Source: Luteibacter sp. UNCMF331Sha3.1 (GTDB lineage: Bacteria > Pseudomonadota > Gammaproteobacteria > Xanthomonadales > Rhodanobacteraceae). From it: a stretch of DNA of 64,000 nt. A program made the position numbers and the translations under genes. Where the stretch lies: contig NZ_FOBU01000002.1 of assembly GCF_900109915.1 (NCBI RefSeq), positions 1,071,170-1,135,169 of the forward strand, given 5' to 3'. The notes beneath the pieces are model-generated. The model made no database searches. It had not been told where the DNA came from and worked only from the letters and a program-made list of their open reading frames with translations. This document shows positions 34,949 through 48,446 of the stretch, piece after piece (the first letter of the stretch is position 1; every line of letters begins with the position of its first letter).

Positions 34949-35746
34949 GGCTCGGCTTCGCCATCGCGTTCGGTTTGCGCTGTCGCGAAGAGCCGTCGGC
35001 CGCCGCCCTCGGCGCTCCGGGCTTCACCGTCGCTTGGGAAAGGATGCCGCTGCGCGGCCATGTTCGATGGCTGACGCCCCTGCGCGCCCGCGCGGCGAGC
35101 GGGGGTTTTCGACTCGGCTCCTGCCTCGACGAAAACGGCTGGCCATCCGGGCCGGCCCCCTGCGGGCCTGATCCGCCCGCCGCGCTCGGTTCCGCAAGTC
35201 GCGCCAAGGGCGGCGGCCGACGGCTCTGCCGACCGGCTAGGCAAGCTGCTTGTGTAGGAGCCGCTATGGCGGCGAGCTCTTGGCTTTATGTGGGAGCGGC
35301 CTTGGCCGCGATGGGTGCTTGCGGCAAGCACCCATCGCGGCCAAGGCCGCTCCCACAGACAGGCGGCCGAAGGCATCGCTCGCAACGGCAAGCACCCATC
35401 GCCAGCAGGCTGGCTCCCACCCGACGGTAGCCGTCTTGTCGCCACCCGGCACCTCAACGGTCGGCAGAGCCGTCGGCCCTCACCCTCGGCGCGACTTGTG
35501 GAGGCGAGGGATTCGCGCGGATAAGGCCCGAAGGGGGCCGGCCTGGATGGCCGGCCGTTTTCGTTGAGGCACGGAGGCCGAATCGAAAACCCCCGCGCGA
35601 AGCCCGTGCGCGCCGGGGCGCAGCCATCAGACAAAGCCGCGCAGCGGCACCCTTACCCAAGCGACGCCGGAGCTCGGAGCGGCGAGGGTGAGGGCCGACG
35701 GCTCTTCGCGGCAACGCGCAAGCCAACGCGACGGCGAAGCCGAGCC
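34949..35746. repeat. Fold-back island: ~290-bp imperfect inverted repeat
   Basis: The left arm 34949-35235 and right arm 35458-35746 are inverted copies of each other over their whole length (roughly four in five bases agree by eye, with small gaps). Shared blocks include GGCTCGGCTTCGCC at the outer ends, GCGAAGAGCCGTCGGCC, GGTGCCGCTGCGCGGC-like, GGGGGTTTTCGA, GGCCATCC.GGCCGGCCCCC and CGGCTCTGCCGACCG at the inner ends. The 222-bp centre holds a perfect 69-bp palindrome and loose half-units. Extra copies of the 54-bp outer module occur at about 34891-34942 (decayed) and 35766-35818. The whole gap 34886-35884 has no convincing gene; frames across it mirror the repeat. I see no transposase or target duplication. 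Confidence 0.8.
35289..35357. repeat. Perfect palindromic repeat, type A/A
   Basis: The 32-bp arms are perfectly complementary around loop GCGGC; the outer end is TGTGGGAGC, the inner stem GGCCTTGGCC, and the loop-side TGGGTGCTT. It is the best-preserved copy of the family, in the centre of the fold-back island. An orphan left half (about 35254-35279, GTAGGAGCC...) and an orphan type C right half (about 35385-35421) flank it. Confidence 0.9.
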
Positions 35747-35827
35747 AGAGCGCCGAGTGCGACCGCCGACGGCTCTTCGCGGCCACCCGAAACCCAACGC
35801 AATGGCGAAGCCGAGCCCCTCGGACGC

Positions 35828-35859
35828 AAAAAAAAACCGGCCGCAAATGCGACCGGCTC
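35828..35859 (-). terminator. Rho-independent terminator of the glycine-zipper gene
   Basis: Read on the minus strand, GAGCCGGTCGC, loop ATTT, GCGGCCGGTT is followed by nine T (complement of the A run at 35828-35836). It lies just downstream of the glycine-zipper gene's stop at 35885. Confidence 0.9.
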
Positions 35860-35884
35860 TTCATCACCGCAATGGACCCAGTGC

Positions 35885-36334
35885 TTACTGCACGCGCTGC
35901 ACGTTGCCCTGGTCGTCGACGACCACGATGTCGCCCTGACGGATCGCCGAGGCGTCCTTCACCTGCACGTTGGTGTAGCCGCCGGTGCCCATCTTCAGGC
36001 GCAGCGTGTAGCTCTCGCTGCCGCCGCCCTTGCCGATCGCGTTGCCGGCGAAGCCGCCACCGACCGCGCCGCCGACGGTGGCGAGGGTACGACCCTTGCC
36101 CTTGCCGACCTGGTTACCGAGCACGCCGCCTGCGATGGCGCCAATAACGGCACCGGCCGTGCCGTGTTCGCGGCCGGCGACGACGTTGTGCTCGATGCTC
36201 TGGACCACGCCGCACTGGTCGCAACGGACGTAGATGCCGTCGGGACGGGTCAGCGTCGCCGCCGAGACGGGGGCGATGGCGGCCGTGGCGAGCAGGGCGG
36301 CGAGGGGTAGGCCAAGCACGGTCTTGATGTTCAT
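35885..36334 (-). CDS. Glycine-zipper 2TM (17-kDa antigen/SlyB-like) envelope protein
   Basis: The 149-residue precursor has signal peptide MNIKTVLGLPLAALLATAAIAPVSA, with no lipobox Cys, then a CDQCG pair. A glycine-zipper segment (about 58-103: AGAVIGAIAGGVLGNQVG and VGGAVGGGFAGNAIG) and a C-terminal beta-rich region (DIVVVDDQGNV) follow. Such proteins insert in or line the outer membrane and are often stress-induced. AAGGAGATT lies 5 bp upstream of the ATG and a strong terminator follows, so it is a stand-alone gene divergent from phrB. Confidence 0.85.
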   Translation of the reverse strand: MNIKTVLGLPLAALLATAAIAPVSAATLTRPDGIYVRCDQCGVVQSIEHNVVAGREHGTAGAVIGAIAGGVLGNQVGKGKGRTLATVGGAVGGGFAGNAIGKGGGSESYTLRLKMGTGGYTNVQVKDASAIRQGDIVVVDDQGNVQRVQ

Positions 36335-36449
36335 GGAATCTCCTTAGGACGATGGCGAGTGTAGTCGTCTGCGGCACCAGTCTAAGCATGTCGACTGAAC
36401 GAAGGGCGAGCACGATTCGCACTTCACGTCGTTGATGGATACTAGGCCG

Positions 36450-37892
36450 ATGACTACAGCCATTGTCTGGTTCCGCCGCGACCTCCGTCTTGCCGATAAC
36501 CCCGCTCTGACCGCGGCGCTGAAGGCCCACGACACGGTGATCGCGCTCTACATCCATGCCCCCGGCGAGGAGGGCGAATGGGCGCCGGGCGCCGCCAGTC
36601 GGTGGTGGCTGCATCACTCGCTGCATGCCCTCGATAAGACGCTGCGCAGGCACAAGGGGCATCTCCAGGTGGTGGAAGGGCCCTCGCTGGATGCCCTGCG
36701 CGCCACGATCGCGGCGACGGGTGCCGAGGCCGTCTACTTCAATCGTCTCTACGAGCCGCGCATCGTGCGTCGCGACAAAGCCGTGCGCAAGGCGCTCGAA
36801 GGCGATGGCGTCGAGGTCGCGTCGTGCAATGCCGCGCTGTGGTGCGAACCGTGGGACATCGCGACGAAGCAGGGCGACCCGTATCGCGTGTTCACGCCGT
36901 TCTGGCGAAACCTGCGCACGCGCATCGAGGGTGTGGAACCGCTTCCCATACCCGCGCGGGCATCGTTCGTCGACCTTCCAGCCGGAGCGACGATGGCCAT
37001 CGACGACCTGAACCTGCTGCCGACGCTCGACTGGGCAAAAGGCTTCGCGGAATGGACGCCGGGCGAGGACGGCGCGCACGAGATGCTCGCGCTGTTCGCC
37101 GACGACGCGCTCGGGCACTACGCGGAAGGGCGGGACCTGCCGGCGCGCCATGGCACCTCACGCCTGTCGCCGCACCTGCACTGGGGTGAGATATCGCCGG
37201 TACAGATCGCCACGGCCCTGCGCGAGCACGCCGCGCGTCGACGTTCGGCCGACATCGAACCGTATCTCCGCCAGCTTGGCTGGCGCGAATTCGGGCATCA
37301 CCTGCTGTTCCATTTTCCGAAGACGCCCAGGGAGAACTTCAATCCGGCGTTCGACGGCATGCGCTGGGCGAAGCGCGATGCGCACGTGCTTCGCCGGTGG
37401 AGGCAGGGCAAGACAGGCATTCCCATCGTCGACGCCGGCATGCGCGAGCTGTGGGCCACCGGATGGATGCACAACCGCGTGCGCATGCTCGTCGCCAGCC
37501 TGCTGACGAAGAACCTGCGGCAGCACTGGGTGATCGGGTCGAAGTGGTTCTGGGACACGCTCGTCGATGCCGACCTGGCGAACAACGCGATGGGCTGGCA
37601 ATGGGTCGCCGGCAGCGGCGCCGACGCCGCGCCGTATTTCCGCATCTTCAACCCCGTGACGCAGTCGGAGAAGTTCGATCCGGAGGGCGCGTACATCCGC
37701 CGCTGGGTGCCCGAGCTGGCCCAGGCACCGGGCCGGCTGGTGCATGCGCCCTGGGAAGACGCGGCGTTCCTTCAGCGATCGGGCTACCCGCGCCCGATCG
37801 TGGACCTGAAGCGTTCGCGCGAAGACGCGCTCACGGCGTACCGGTCGTCCCGGGGCGCTCGCGAAGAAGCAACGCCAGCACGGGAGGAGTGA
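36450..37892 (+). CDS. phrB: Deoxyribodipyrimidine photolyase (cryptochrome/photolyase family)
   Basis: The 480-residue FAD enzyme splits cyclobutane pyrimidine dimers with light. It has the N-terminal antenna-domain start TTAIVWFRRDLRLADNPAL, and the FAD-binding half with GTSRLSPHLHWGEISP, WREFGHHLLF, GIPIVDAGMRELWATGWMHNRVRM and WQWVAGSGADAAPYFRIFNP, including the Trp residues used for electron transfer. ATG 36450 matches the family start; ATG 36435 is possible. Its last 62 bp overlap the end of the convergent antiporter gene. Confidence 0.95.
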   Translation: MTTAIVWFRRDLRLADNPALTAALKAHDTVIALYIHAPGEEGEWAPGAASRWWLHHSLHALDKTLRRHKGHLQVVEGPSLDALRATIAATGAEAVYFNRLYEPRIVRRDKAVRKALEGDGVEVASCNAALWCEPWDIATKQGDPYRVFTPFWRNLRTRIEGVEPLPIPARASFVDLPAGATMAIDDLNLLPTLDWAKGFAEWTPGEDGAHEMLALFADDALGHYAEGRDLPARHGTSRLSPHLHWGEISPVQIATALREHAARRRSADIEPYLRQLGWREFGHHLLFHFPKTPRENFNPAFDGMRWAKRDAHVLRRWRQGKTGIPIVDAGMRELWATGWMHNRVRMLVASLLTKNLRQHWVIGSKWFWDTLVDADLANNAMGWQWVAGSGADAAPYFRIFNPVTQSEKFDPEGAYIRRWVPELAQAPGRLVHAPWEDAAFLQRSGYPRPIVDLKRSREDALTAYRSSRGAREEATPAREE

Positions 37893-39018
37893 TCATCGCG
37901 GTGAGCAGCGACATGGCGACGATGATGGCGTAGATGCGTTCGTCGAACACGCCGGCGGCGAGGCCGAGGCTCGCGATCACCACGCCCACCTCGCCGCGCG
38001 GCACCATGCCGAAGCCGACGATGGTCGCGCCGCGGCGGCCGAGGCTCAGCGCGCCGAGGAAGCCGCCCGCCAGCTTGGACACGATCGCGATGATCGTGAC
38101 CACGGCGAGCATGGTCAGCGCGCTCGCGCTGGCCAGTTCCGAGAGATTGACCTTGGCGCCCGTCACGACGAAGAAGAAGGGCGTGAGGAACGCCAGCAGC
38201 GGCGCGGTCTGTTCTTCCAGCTGGTGCCGCTGCCGGGTTTCCGAGGCGATCATGCCGGCGAGGAACGCGCCGATGATCGCCGCGAGATGGAACTTCATCG
38301 ACAGCCAGGCGAGGCCCAGGCAGAGTGCGAGCACGATCGCGAGCGGCGACATCGGATGGCTGGGCTTGTCGAGCCATCCGGAGCCACGGCGCATCACCCG
38401 CGTGCCGCCCCAGCCGATCACCGCGACGAAGCCCACGGCGCCGAGCAGCGTCATCGCGAGGCTGCCCACATCGACCTTGCCGCCGCCCTGCAGCGACGAC
38501 ACGATGCCGAGCAGCAGCATGGCGAGAATGTCGTCGATCACCGCGGCGCCGAGGATGATGCGTGCCTCGCGCCGCTGCAGCACGCCGAGCTCCTGCAGCA
38601 CGCGCGCCGTGATGCCCGCCGACGTGGCGACGAAGGCCGCGGCCACGAACATGGAGCGGATCCAGTCGAAGCCCGAGCCGTGCGCCCAGAGGGCGCCGAG
38701 ACCGAACGGAATGAGCACGCCGAGCACGCCGACGAGGAAGGCGCTCGCGCCGACCTTCTTGAGGTCGTCGAGACGGGTTTCCAGGCCCACGGAGAAGAGG
38801 AGCAGGATCACGCCGATCTCGGCGAGCACATCCAGCGGCGTGCCCGTGGCGATGTCCGGCAGGGTCACCCAGCCCAGGGCGGAGGGGCCGACGGCGCAGC
38901 CCGCCGCGATCTCGCCCACGACCGAGGGCAGCTTCACCCGCTGGGCGATCTCGCCGCCGATCTGTGCCGCCACGAAGATGATGAACAGGGTGAGCAGGAT
39001 GCTCGCGGAGTCGTGCAT
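37831..39018 (-). CDS. CPA2-family cation:proton antiporter (KefB-like membrane domain)
   Basis: The 395-residue inner-membrane protein has about 12-13 hydrophobic segments and no regulatory RCK/TrkA-N domain. It shows LPSVVGEIAAGCAVGPSALG, GVILLLFSVGLET, GAAVIDDILAMLLLGIVSS with the essential Asp pair, and GFGMVPRGEVGVVIASLGLAAGV. It exchanges Na+ or K+ for H+; which ion cannot be told. It lies 66 bp downstream of the MFS gene start side on the same strand, so it may be independently transcribed. The end overlaps phrB by 62 bp on the opposite strand. Confidence 0.88.
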   Translation of the reverse strand: MHDSASILLTLFIIFVAAQIGGEIAQRVKLPSVVGEIAAGCAVGPSALGWVTLPDIATGTPLDVLAEIGVILLLFSVGLETRLDDLKKVGASAFLVGVLGVLIPFGLGALWAHGSGFDWIRSMFVAAAFVATSAGITARVLQELGVLQRREARIILGAAVIDDILAMLLLGIVSSLQGGGKVDVGSLAMTLLGAVGFVAVIGWGGTRVMRRGSGWLDKPSHPMSPLAIVLALCLGLAWLSMKFHLAAIIGAFLAGMIASETRQRHQLEEQTAPLLAFLTPFFFVVTGAKVNLSELASASALTMLAVVTIIAIVSKLAGGFLGALSLGRRGATIVGFGMVPRGEVGVVIASLGLAAGVFDERIYAIIVAMSLLTAMITPPVLALLLRERPGTTGTP

Positions 39019-39084
39019 GGATCGTTCCTGATCGAAGCCGCGAAGAAAGGCGCGGTGTCCTCTTGAGGGTACCCCATCGTGCCG

Positions 39085-43994
<4,910 letters not shown>

Positions 43995-43999
43995 TCGCC

Positions 44000-44383
44000 A
44001 TGCTCGAAGCCATCCATCATGTCGCGCTCATCTGCTCGGATTATGCGCGGTCGAAGGCCTTCTACACGGATGTGCTTGGCCTGAAGGTGATCCATGAGGC
44101 GTACCGCGAGGCGCGCGATTCGTGGAAGCTGGACCTGGAGGTTAGCCCCGGCGTGCAGCTGGAACTGTTCTCCTTTCCGTCGCCGCCGAAACGGCCGTCG
44201 CGGCCCGAAGCGCAGGGTCTTCGCCACCTCGCGTTCACGGTGACGGACATCGACGCGGCGGTGGCGAAACTCGCTGCGCACGGCGTCGCATGCGAACCGA
44301 TCCGCGTCGACGAATTCACCGGCCGCCGCTTCACCTTCTTCGCCGACCCCGACGACCTGCCGATCGAACTCTACGAGAAGTAG
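44000..44383 (+). CDS. gloA2: VOC-family protein GloA2/YaeR
   Basis: The 127-residue vicinal-oxygen-chelate protein closely follows E. coli YaeR, with IHHVALICSDYARSKAFY, AYREARDSWKLDL, ELFSFPSPPKRPSRPEA, GLRHLAFTVTDIDAAV and FFADPDDLPIELYE. Metal ligands (His, Glu) of the glyoxalase fold are present. A lactoylglutathione lyase or related role is suggested by family, but activity is not established. It starts 5 bp after epmA and ends the ligA-epmA-gloA2 operon. Confidence 0.88.
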   Translation: MLEAIHHVALICSDYARSKAFYTDVLGLKVIHEAYREARDSWKLDLEVSPGVQLELFSFPSPPKRPSRPEAQGLRHLAFTVTDIDAAVAKLAAHGVACEPIRVDEFTGRRFTFFADPDDLPIELYEK

Positions 44384-44413
44384 CCAAGCCATTGCCCCGC
44401 AGCCGGCACTTCT

Positions 44414-44589
44414 CGCGGGAGCGGCCTTGGCCGCGAAGGGGTGCTTGCCGCGAGCACCCATCGCGCGCGAGCGCGCTCCCACAGACAAGCCCGCCGTATC
44501 GGCCATGGTGACGAGTGCTTGTGGGAGCGGCCTTGGCCGCGAATGGGGGCTTGCCGCGAGCACCCATCGCGCGCTAGCGCGCTCCCACA
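44414..44589. repeat. Two palindromic repeats with unlike arms, type A/B
   Basis: Copies are at 44414-44483 and 44520-44589. Each has a left arm with GGCCTTGGCC (type A) and a right arm with CGCGCG.GAGCGCGCTCCCACA (type B), so the inner arms do not match. Both loops differ from the usual one (TTGCCGCGAGCACCC). The second copy has a T in place of C in the right arm (GCGCGCTAGCGC). They fill the gap between the convergent gloA2 and DUF2461 genes. Confidence 0.85.
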
Positions 44590-44596
44590 GGGAAGG

Positions 44597-45283
44597 TCAG
44601 AACTCGAGTTCCTGCGCTGCGCACAGGTAATCCACCATCGGCGCAAGGCGTTTGAAGTTGTCCACGACGAACGGTAGCAACTCGGACGAGCATGCCATCG
44701 CCTCGTCGAAGTCCTGGCCGGCGGCGAAGTTCTTCCGCTTGAGGTCCTCGATCAGTTCGTGGTTCGCGTCGAACCCGCGCGGCGGACGCGTGAGGCTTTC
44801 ACCCCAGAACGTGAAGCGCTCCCGGAAGGCCTTTCCCTGCGTCGCGCGCTTCCACGCGCCGGGGTTGTCGGCGAGGAACTCGCGCAGCTTCTTCAGCACC
44901 GGCGGCTCGGGATGCCACATGCCGCCGCCGACGAAGCATTCGCCCGGCTGGATGTGCAGGTAGAACCCTGGCGCCTGGATCTCGCGGCGGCGCTCGTGGA
45001 AGAACCGCGATCCCTGCCAGCCCTTGTACGGCTGCTTGTCGTTCGCGTAACGCGTGTCGCGATGAATGCGGTACAGCGAGCCGCCGACCTTGCGCGTGTC
45101 GGCCACGAAGTGCGTGCTGATCTTCGCCAGCGGCGCGGCGAGGTCGCCGATCAGCGCGGTGAACGGCTCGCGCACGTGGCGCTCGTAGTCGTCCTTGTGC
45201 TCGTGGAACCACTCGCGATTGTTGTTGCGGACGAGGGCCTTGAAGAAACGGAACGTGGCGGGCGTGAAATAGGATGTCGGCAT
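44597..45283 (-). CDS. DUF2461 family protein
   Basis: The 228-residue soluble protein is of the conserved DUF2461 (TIGR02453) family. It has TPATFRFFKALVRNNNREWFHEHKDDYE at the N-terminus, then RIHRDTRYANDKQPYKGWQG, GFYLHIQPGECFVGGGMWHPEP and DFDEAMACSSELLPFV. The family is widespread; its biochemical role is unknown. ATG 45283 is preferred over the TTG two codons upstream. It starts 7 bp after the sbcB stop and is likely its operon partner, so a DNA-related role is conceivable but unproven. Confidence 0.88.
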   Translation of the reverse strand: MPTSYFTPATFRFFKALVRNNNREWFHEHKDDYERHVREPFTALIGDLAAPLAKISTHFVADTRKVGGSLYRIHRDTRYANDKQPYKGWQGSRFFHERRREIQAPGFYLHIQPGECFVGGGMWHPEPPVLKKLREFLADNPGAWKRATQGKAFRERFTFWGESLTRPPRGFDANHELIEDLKRKNFAAGQDFDEAMACSSELLPFVVDNFKRLAPMVDYLCAAQELEF

Positions 45284-45290
45284 GGTCAAG

Positions 45291-46715
45291 TCAGCGGAGT
45301 TCCAGGCTCCACGCCTCGAGCTGGTCGAGCAGCGCGAGGGGCGCGCCGGGCAGCGCGCGCAGCGTGGCGAGTTCGGTGTCGTAGTCGTCGAGGGTCAGTG
45401 TGGTCAACGGGCCACGGCGGGTCAGGCGGTCGACGCGGAACGCCTCCCAGCGCGCGTGTTCTTCGAGCGTGAGCGTTTCCGGCCAGTTTCGTGCCCGATA
45501 GCGGAACAGTAGCTCGGGGTATCGCGGGTCGCGGAACGGAAACGCGCGTGTCCCGAGCTGGTCGGGCGGCGTGGCGCGCACGTCCGCCAGAAGGCGACGG
45601 TCGGCGTCGGGCAGGAAGGCGCCGTAGAGCGCCAGCTCCGGATCCTCCGCCGGCGGCAGGTCCGACGCCCGCGCGTAGACGCGCCGGAGCTTTTCGGCGA
45701 GCCCGGGGCTGTTGCGTAGGGCGTCGAGATTGCGTTCCACGGCCGCCATGTCGACGCCCAACCGGCCGTGATCCACGCCCTTGAGCACGGACAGCGGCGC
45801 CAGCGCGGGGGCGTGGTTGGCACGCACGGTGCGCAACGCGATGCGCTCCACTCCCTCGGGGAGGTCGGCGCGCGACACGAACACGCGGTCGGCGATGTCG
45901 TCGTGGTCCAGCGCGATCAGGTCGGCCGGGTCGGCGGTAAGGTCGTAGACGATGACCTCGCCGGCGCGCGTCGGATGCGCGGCGACCGGCGCGATCACGG
46001 TGAGGCATTGGCGGCTGGCGGGATAACGCGACGAAACGTGCACCACCGGCGTCATGGCGGCGACGTCGAGCATTTCGAACACTCGCTGCTTGCGGCGCAG
46101 CGCGTAGTACCAGTCCCAGAGTTTTGGCTGTCTGGCGCGGATGAGGCGGGCGAGGGCGATGAGCGCCTCGACATCCGACAGGGCGTCGTGCGCGCGGTCC
46201 TGCTTGAGGCCGTTGGCCGTGGCCAGGTGCTCCAGCCGGAAGCTGGGCGTGCCGTCCTCGCGGGTGGGCCACACGATGCCGTCCGGGCGCAGCGCCTGGC
46301 ACATGCGCACCAGGTCGATCAGGTCCCAGCGCGAGTTGCCGTTTTCCCACTCGCGACCGTACGGGTCGTAGAAATTGCGGTACAGGAGGTGCCGGGTGAA
46401 CTCGTCGTCGAAGCGCAGCGAGTTGTAGCCCACGGTGCAGGTGCCCGGCGCGGCGATCTGCTCGTGGATCGCCGCGGCGAAGGCCGCTTCGGACAGGCCC
46501 TCGCGCTCGGTCAGCTGCGGCGCGATGCCGGTGATCAGGCAGGCGGCGGGCTGGGGCGGCATGTCGCGTGGCGGCCGGCAGTAGATCATCACCGGGTCGC
46601 CGACGATGTCGAGGTTGGCGTCCGTGCGAATGCCGGCGAACTGGCTGGGACGGTCGCGTCGGGGATCGGCGCCGAAGGTTTCGTAGTCGTGCCAGAAGAA
46701 GGTCGGTTCGGCCAT
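45291..46715 (-). CDS. sbcB: Exodeoxyribonuclease I SbcB
   Basis: The 474-residue single-strand 3'-5' exonuclease acts in recombination and mismatch repair; its length equals that of E. coli ExoI (475). The DEDDh active site is visible: [12 protein letters not shown] (Asp, Glu), [12 protein letters not shown] (Asp), and [14 protein letters not shown] (His, Asp). The SH3-like and C-terminal ExoI domains follow ([14 protein letters not shown] to the end). It is the first gene of a pair with the DUF2461 gene and is divergent from orn across a repeat-containing gap. Confidence 0.93.
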   Translation of the reverse strand: MAEPTFFWHDYETFGADPRRDRPSQFAGIRTDANLDIVGDPVMIYCRPPRDMPPQPAACLITGIAPQLTEREGLSEAAFAAAIHEQIAAPGTCTVGYNSLRFDDEFTRHLLYRNFYDPYGREWENGNSRWDLIDLVRMCQALRPDGIVWPTREDGTPSFRLEHLATANGLKQDRAHDALSDVEALIALARLIRARQPKLWDWYYALRRKQRVFEMLDVAAMTPVVHVSSRYPASRQCLTVIAPVAAHPTRAGEVIVYDLTADPADLIALDHDDIADRVFVSRADLPEGVERIALRTVRANHAPALAPLSVLKGVDHGRLGVDMAAVERNLDALRNSPGLAEKLRRVYARASDLPPAEDPELALYGAFLPDADRRLLADVRATPPDQLGTRAFPFRDPRYPELLFRYRARNWPETLTLEEHARWEAFRVDRLTRRGPLTTLTLDDYDTELATLRALPGAPLALLDQLEAWSLELR

Positions 46716-46745
46716 CCCGGCATGATCTCACGTTCCGTTCACCGG

Positions 46746-46814
46746 GGTGGGAGCCAGCCTGCTGGCGATGGGTGCTCGCCGTGGGAAGCCATCGCCAGCA
46801 GGCTGGCTCCCGCC
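46746..46814. repeat. Palindromic repeat, type C/C
   Basis: 69 bp: GGTGGGAGCCAGCC, TGCTGGCGATGG, loop, CCATCGCCAGCA, GGCTGGCTCCCGCC. The arms pair almost perfectly (one G/C change at the right outer end). It lies in the divergent sbcB/orn gap, so it cannot be a terminator for either gene. Confidence 0.88.
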
Positions 46815-46876
46815 GGATCGGTGCCTACAGGTTGGCGGCCTGCCGGGTTAGACTCGGCATCCTCAAAGGAGCACCC

Positions 46877-47446
46877 ATGACACCTGCGCAGCACGACGAC
46901 AACCTCATCTGGATCGACCTGGAGATGACGGGACTGGATACCGACAACGACTCCATCCTCGAGATCGCCACGATCGTCACGGACAAGGATCTGAACGTCA
47001 TTGCCGAAGGCCCGGTCTTCGCCATTTCGCACAGCGACGCTCGGCTGCAGCAGATGGACGCGTGGAACCGGAACCAGCACGGGCGCTCCGGCCTGTGGCA
47101 GCGGGCGGTGGAGTCCGACGTCACGGTCGAGCAGGCCGAGCAGGCCACGATCGACTTCCTCAAGAAGCACGTGCCCGTCGGCAAGTCGCCGATGTGCGGC
47201 AACTCGATCTGCCAGGATCGGCGCTTCATGCACCGCGAGATGCCGGCGCTCGAACGCTATTTCCATTACCGGAATCTGGACGTGTCGACCCTGAAGGAGC
47301 TTTCGCGCCGCTGGTCGCCGGAGATCGCCAGGGGCTTCGCGAAGGATTCAGCGCACACCGCGTTGTCCGACATCCGCGATTCCATCGACGAGCTGCGCTA
47401 CTACCGTCGATTCATGGGCGCCATCGGCGGCACGCAGCAGGGCTGA
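46877..47446 (+). CDS. orn: Oligoribonuclease Orn
   Basis: The 189-residue DEDDh exonuclease degrades 2-5-nt RNAs and, in many gammaproteobacteria, the c-di-GMP breakdown product pGpG. Motifs: [51 protein letters not shown] lies 5 bp upstream of the ATG. The folP start follows 5 bp after its stop. In an organism with many c-di-GMP enzymes in the same neighbourhood, Orn completes the breakdown pathway. Confidence 0.96.
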   Translation: MTPAQHDDNLIWIDLEMTGLDTDNDSILEIATIVTDKDLNVIAEGPVFAISHSDARLQQMDAWNRNQHGRSGLWQRAVESDVTVEQAEQATIDFLKKHVPVGKSPMCGNSICQDRRFMHREMPALERYFHYRNLDVSTLKELSRRWSPEIARGFAKDSAHTALSDIRDSIDELRYYRRFMGAIGGTQQG

Positions 47447-47451
47447 TCCGC

Positions 47452-48357
47452 ATGAGCATCGATCCGTTCGCCACCGTGCTCGACTGCAACGGCCGCGCGC
47501 TGTCGCTCGACCGGCCGCGCGTGGTCGGCATCGTCAACGTCACGCCGGATTCCTTCTCGGACGGCGGCCGTCACGACTCCCTCGACGCCGCCTACGCCCA
47601 CGCGCTGAAACTGGCGGAAGAGGGTGCCGATATGCTCGACATCGGCGGCGAGTCCACGCGTCCCGGCGCCGACGACGTTCCGGTGGAGGAAGAGATTCGT
47701 CGTGTCGTTCCGCTGATCGAGCGACTGGCCGCAGCGACGACGCTGCCGATTTCCATCGATACCTCCAAGCCCGAGGTCATGCGCGCCGCCGTCGGTGCGG
47801 GCGCGGGCATGATCAACGACGTCTATGCGCTGCGCCGCGAAGGCGCGCTGGATGCCGCCGCCGAGCTCCGCGTGCCGGTCTGCCTGGTGCACATGCAGGG
47901 CGAGCCGCGCTCGATGCAGGCGGCGCCGGATTACGACGACGTGGTGGGCGACGTCCACCGCTTCCTGACCGATCGCCTGTTCGCCTGCGAGCTCTCCGGC
48001 ATCGATCGTCGCCGCGTGCTGGTCGACCCCGGCTTCGGCTTCGGCAAGAGCCTCGAGCACAATCTGGCCCTGCTGCGCGCCACGGCCCGATTCGCGGAAC
48101 TGGGTGCGGGGGCGTACATCGGCGTCTCGCGCAAGTCGTTGATCGGCGCGCTGACCCACCGGCAGGATCCCGCCGCGCGGGTGCACGGCTCGGTGGCCGC
48201 GGCGATGATCGGCGTGCAGCGTGGCGCCGTCATGGTCCGCGTGCACGACGTGGCCGCCACCGTCGATGCGCTGGCCGTGTGGTCCGCCGTGAAGGCCGGC
48301 GACACCGCGCCCCGCCATGACAGGCCGGCGACGCCCCGCTGGCCGGACGACGAGTAG
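47452..48357 (+). CDS. folP: Dihydropteroate synthase FolP
   Basis: The 301-residue TIM-barrel enzyme condenses p-aminobenzoate with dihydropterin pyrophosphate in folate synthesis and is the target of sulfonamides. It shows VVGIVNVTPDSFSDGGRH, GADMLDIGGESTRPGA, ISIDTSKPEV, INDVYALR, DPGFGFGKSLEHN and IGVSRKSLIG. It follows orn by 5 bp and precedes glmM, the folP-glmM order common in proteobacteria. Confidence 0.96.
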   Translation: MSIDPFATVLDCNGRALSLDRPRVVGIVNVTPDSFSDGGRHDSLDAAYAHALKLAEEGADMLDIGGESTRPGADDVPVEEEIRRVVPLIERLAAATTLPISIDTSKPEVMRAAVGAGAGMINDVYALRREGALDAAAELRVPVCLVHMQGEPRSMQAAPDYDDVVGDVHRFLTDRLFACELSGIDRRRVLVDPGFGFGKSLEHNLALLRATARFAELGAGAYIGVSRKSLIGALTHRQDPAARVHGSVAAAMIGVQRGAVMVRVHDVAATVDALAVWSAVKAGDTAPRHDRPATPRWPDDE

Positions 48358-48446
48358 CGCCGGACGGCTAGCCCCTCTGGCCAGCTCCGCACCCCCCGCG
48401 GCATCGGAGTATCCTCGCCCGATCCGGAAGTAAGGACGACAACACC

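Noticed and set aside
34744-35634. Protein-coding genes inside the repeat island
   Set aside because: Frames on both strands simply follow the inverted repeat arms and the palindromes; no signal, domain or ribosome site, and the two arms give similar nonsense peptides.
34886-35884. Insertion sequence or composite transposon
   Set aside because: There is no transposase frame, and no target duplication could be found next to the inverted arms.
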